A DNA stretch of 21,401 nt. Source: a virus. The position numbers and the translations under genes were made by a program. This document shows positions 19,702 through 21,401 of the stretch, in pieces (position 1 is the first letter of the stretch; the number at the start of each line of letters is the position of its first letter). The notes beneath the pieces are model-generated. The model was given only the letters and a program-made list of their open reading frames with translations, was not told the origin of the DNA and made no database searches. The stretch covers positions 1 through 21,401 of the IMG/VR virus record IMGVR_UViG_3300038441_001856, one strand, 5' to 3'.

Positions 19702-19950
19702 CACACCGTCGCACCGCGTCGCTGCGCAGCGTGAAACGCGCTCGCGAACATGATCGAATCGCGCTCTGATCATGATCGCGGGGGGAGAGTGAGTCAAAAG
19801 TTCAGAAGGACACCGGGCGACCCAAAAGCCCTTGTCGCCCGATTTTTTGCGCGCCCAATTTTCAAGATCTATTCGCGCGAACTCGGTTCGACCATTTTAG
19901 TGAGTGTCACCCTGAGTGACCATCACGCACTGTGACGGGCGGTGGTGATC
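19702..19950. other. 249-bp gene-free, A/T-richer region before the terminase genes
   Basis: No frame with coding character is present. It contains small palindromes (GCTGCGCAGC, GATCATGATC, TTCGCGCGAA), two copies of CATGATCG, a true Rho-independent terminator (19814-19848), and repeats of GAGTG-type half-sites (19898-19935). Its composition differs from the flanking genes. The location directly upstream of TerS suits a cos/pac site. Confidence 0.6.
19814..19848 (+). terminator. Rho-independent terminator with U-tract
   Basis: CGGGCGAC (19814-19821) pairs with GTCGCCCG (19834-19841) and is followed by ATTTTTT (19842-19848). It is the only hairpin in the window with a clear T-run. It separates the early/HNH unit from the terminase unit. 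Confidence 0.85.
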
Positions 19951-20226
19951 ATGAGTGTGGCCGACATGATCGACGCCGAGCTGAGTGACCTCCACGCCGA
20001 CGAGACCTCGCCTGGCATGGCGGCTGTTGCCCGCGCCCTGGCCAGGTCGATCGACGACACGGACGCCCTGACCGCGAGGGCGGTAGGTGCCGACAAGCTG
20101 CGTTCGATCATGGCCGACCTGCGCAAGCTCGCACCTGTCGAGACGAAGGGGGACGCGGTCGATGACATTGCTGAGCAGCGAGCGAAGCGCCGAGCGGCGG
20201 CCCGACAGCAGTCCGCCGGCGGCTGA
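19951..20226 (+). CDS. Probable small terminase subunit (91 aa)
   Basis: The start chosen is ATG 19951; a GTG at 19942 is also in frame. The protein is fully helical: SVADMIDAELSDLHAD, AVARALARSIDDTDALTARA, KLRSIMADLRKLAP, and a basic tail (QRAKRRAAARQQ). Position directly before the large subunit, size and charge suit an actinophage TerS, which recognises the packaging site. Its last 65 bp overlap the large-subunit gene. Confidence 0.75.
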   Translation: MSVADMIDAELSDLHADETSPGMAAVARALARSIDDTDALTARAVGADKLRSIMADLRKLAPVETKGDAVDDIAEQRAKRRAAARQQSAGG

Positions 20227-21401
20227 CGACGGCACGGTGTACGGCTGGCAGACCCCGCCGATCCAAGTCGCTCCCCCAGCCGTGACCAGCGCGGGCCAGG
20301 AGGCCATCGACCTCGCCGCCCGCGCCGGCCTGAAGCTGGACCCGTGGCAGCAGCACATCCTGCGCGTCGGCATGGGTGAGAAGTCGGACGGGAGTTGGGC
20401 GTCGTTCGAGGTCGCAGTGAACGTGCCGAGACAGAACGGCAAGGGCGGGGTGATCGAAGCCAGGGAGCTGTGGGGCCTGTTCATCGGCGGCGAGGAACTG
20501 ATCCTCCACTCGGCGCACGAATTCAAGACGGCCAAGGCGGCGTTCAAAAGGATCGAGCGCCTGATCCGTCAGACTCCTGACCTGCACAAACGCGTGAAGA
20601 CGTACCGGCAGACGGTGGGCGAGGAAGGCATCGAGCTGTACACCGGGCAGCTGCTCCGGTTCATCGCCCGGTCCAAGGGGTCCGGCCGCGGCTTCACCGG
20701 GCACTGCAACGTGATGGACGAGGACATGATCCTCGGAGATCCGGAGATGGATGCCCTGCTGCCCACGATGGCGGCCGTGCAGGACCCGCAGATCTGGTAC
20801 CTGGGAAGCGCTGGCATCGGCGCCCCGTCCGTCCAGCTGGGGCGTCTGCGCCGCCGCGCGCTCGCCGCTCTCGAGGCCGGCCGCCCTGACCCGTCGCTCG
20901 CGTACATGGAGTGGTCGGCTGACCCGCACGTCGACGAGTGCCCGAACGACTGCACCGAACACGACGATCCGGCCTCCGACGAGGCGGTGCTGAAGTCCAA
21001 CCCGGGCGTCGGCTACCGGCTGACGCTGGAGAAGGTGGCGCGGGAGCGGGCGACGTTGAGCAGGGAGGGATACCTCCGTGAGCGGCTCGGCGTCGGCGAG
21101 TACCCGGCCGACGAGGCGGACACCTGGCAGGTCATCGGGGAGGACGTCTGGCGGGCCCTCGCGGCGGCGGAGAGCCAGCCGTCGGACCCGGTGGCGTTCG
21201 CCATCGACATGACCCCCGAGCGGTCGCACGCGGCGATCTGCGTGGCCGGTGAGTGGCGGGGCGGCACGCACGTCGAGGTCGTCGACCATCGGCCCGGGAC
21301 GGGATGGATCCTCGAGCGGGCCGTCGAGCTTCACGAGAAGTGGGGGCCGCGCTGCTGGGTCGTCGACGGGGCCGGCCCCGCCGGGTCGCTCATCGCCGAG
21401 C
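20162..21401 (+). CDS. Large terminase subunit (partial, first 413 aa)
   Basis: ATG 20162, preceded by AAGGGGGACG, starts a frame open to the window end. The packaging ATPase domain has Walker A PRQNGKGG at 89-96 (the RQNGK form usual in actinophages), and Walker B VMDEDM at 184-189 with the catalytic Glu. The nuclease domain begins with AFAIDMTPERS (Asp349) and has VVDGAGPAGS (Asp402) at the cut edge; later metal ligands are missing because of truncation. It cuts concatemers and pumps DNA into proheads. It overlaps the TerS gene in another frame by 65 bp. Confidence 0.93.
   Translation, partial: MTLLSSERSAERRPDSSPPAADDGTVYGWQTPPIQVAPPAVTSAGQEAIDLAARAGLKLDPWQQHILRVGMGEKSDGSWASFEVAVNVPRQNGKGGVIEARELWGLFIGGEELILHSAHEFKTAKAAFKRIERLIRQTPDLHKRVKTYRQTVGEEGIELYTGQLLRFIARSKGSGRGFTGHCNVMDEDMILGDPEMDALLPTMAAVQDPQIWYLGSAGIGAPSVQLGRLRRRALAALEAGRPDPSLAYMEWSADPHVDECPNDCTEHDDPASDEAVLKSNPGVGYRLTLEKVARERATLSREGYLRERLGVGEYPADEADTWQVIGEDVWRALAAAESQPSDPVAFAIDMTPERSHAAICVAGEWRGGTHVEVVDHRPGTGWILERAVELHEKWGPRCWVVDGAGPAGSLIAE

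Larger units (their letters stand above)
1125..21401 (+). mobile_element. Temperate phage / prophage, left (integration to terminase) part
   Basis: The gene order is integrase, divergent repressors, recombination and replication genes, small early genes, HNH nuclease, small terminase and large terminase. This is the standard left half of a temperate actinophage. The presence of terminase argues for a phage rather than a purely conjugative element. The left boundary is uncertain: attP/attL could lie in the repeat-bearing region 661-1124 or just after the integrase (2088-2170). No tRNA gene that could be the integration target is visible. The right end lies outside the window. Confidence 0.85.

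Overview
The window is high-GC actinobacterial DNA. Codon use with G or C at third positions, frequent GTG starts, a WhiB-family protein and a DUF2637-type membrane protein all suggest Streptomyces or a close relative. It reads as the left and early part of a temperate phage or prophage. It runs from a tyrosine integrase, through a divergent repressor region and a DNA replication/recombination block, to the beginning of the terminase genes, where the window is cut.

Layout. Positions 1-660 hold a partial gene, a small Cys-rich ORF and an XRE regulator on the minus strand, separated by three strong stem-loops; these may be host flank. Positions 661-1124 carry no gene but hold an inverted repeat, a stem-loop and three imperfect repeats just before the integrase (1125-2087). 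Positions 2171-3765 are the switch region: two minus-strand genes, a divergent HTH gene, and a cluster of TGTCCA/TGGACA inverted repeats. The plus-strand early genes follow: a coiled-coil protein, a WhiB-like regulator, a Cas4/RecB-type nuclease, an SSB-like protein, a small sliding-clamp-like protein and a large prim-pol/SF3 helicase (9012-11459). A chain of small genes with ATGA/GTGA overlaps (12042-14839) begins with a PD-(D/E)XK resolvase-like nuclease. A membrane-protein block (15576-17725) and a possible excisionase-like HTH protein come next. The window ends with an HNH nuclease, a P-loop protein, a U-tracted terminator, and the small and (partial) large terminase subunits.

The most striking structure lies directly after the primase. 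Positions 11468-11706 form an almost gapless inverted repeat with two 87-nt arms (77 of 87 positions pair), each built from seven copies of a GCGAAGGGGT-type unit spaced mostly 9-12 bp apart, around a 65-nt A/T-richer centre. It is a good candidate for the phage replication origin. The same DNA is also an open 87-codon frame, linked by ATGA overlaps to the genes on both sides.

The second notable pattern is a probable operator system. The TGTCCA-N6-TGGACA repeats between the divergent regulators recur as two related 24-bp palindromes, one before the gene at 3487 and one before the primase. This suggests that one repressor controls the switch and the replication genes together. The operator before the primase also changes the start call: the apparent first 19 codons from 8955 are operator DNA, and a TTG at 9012 with its own Shine-Dalgarno sequence is the better start.
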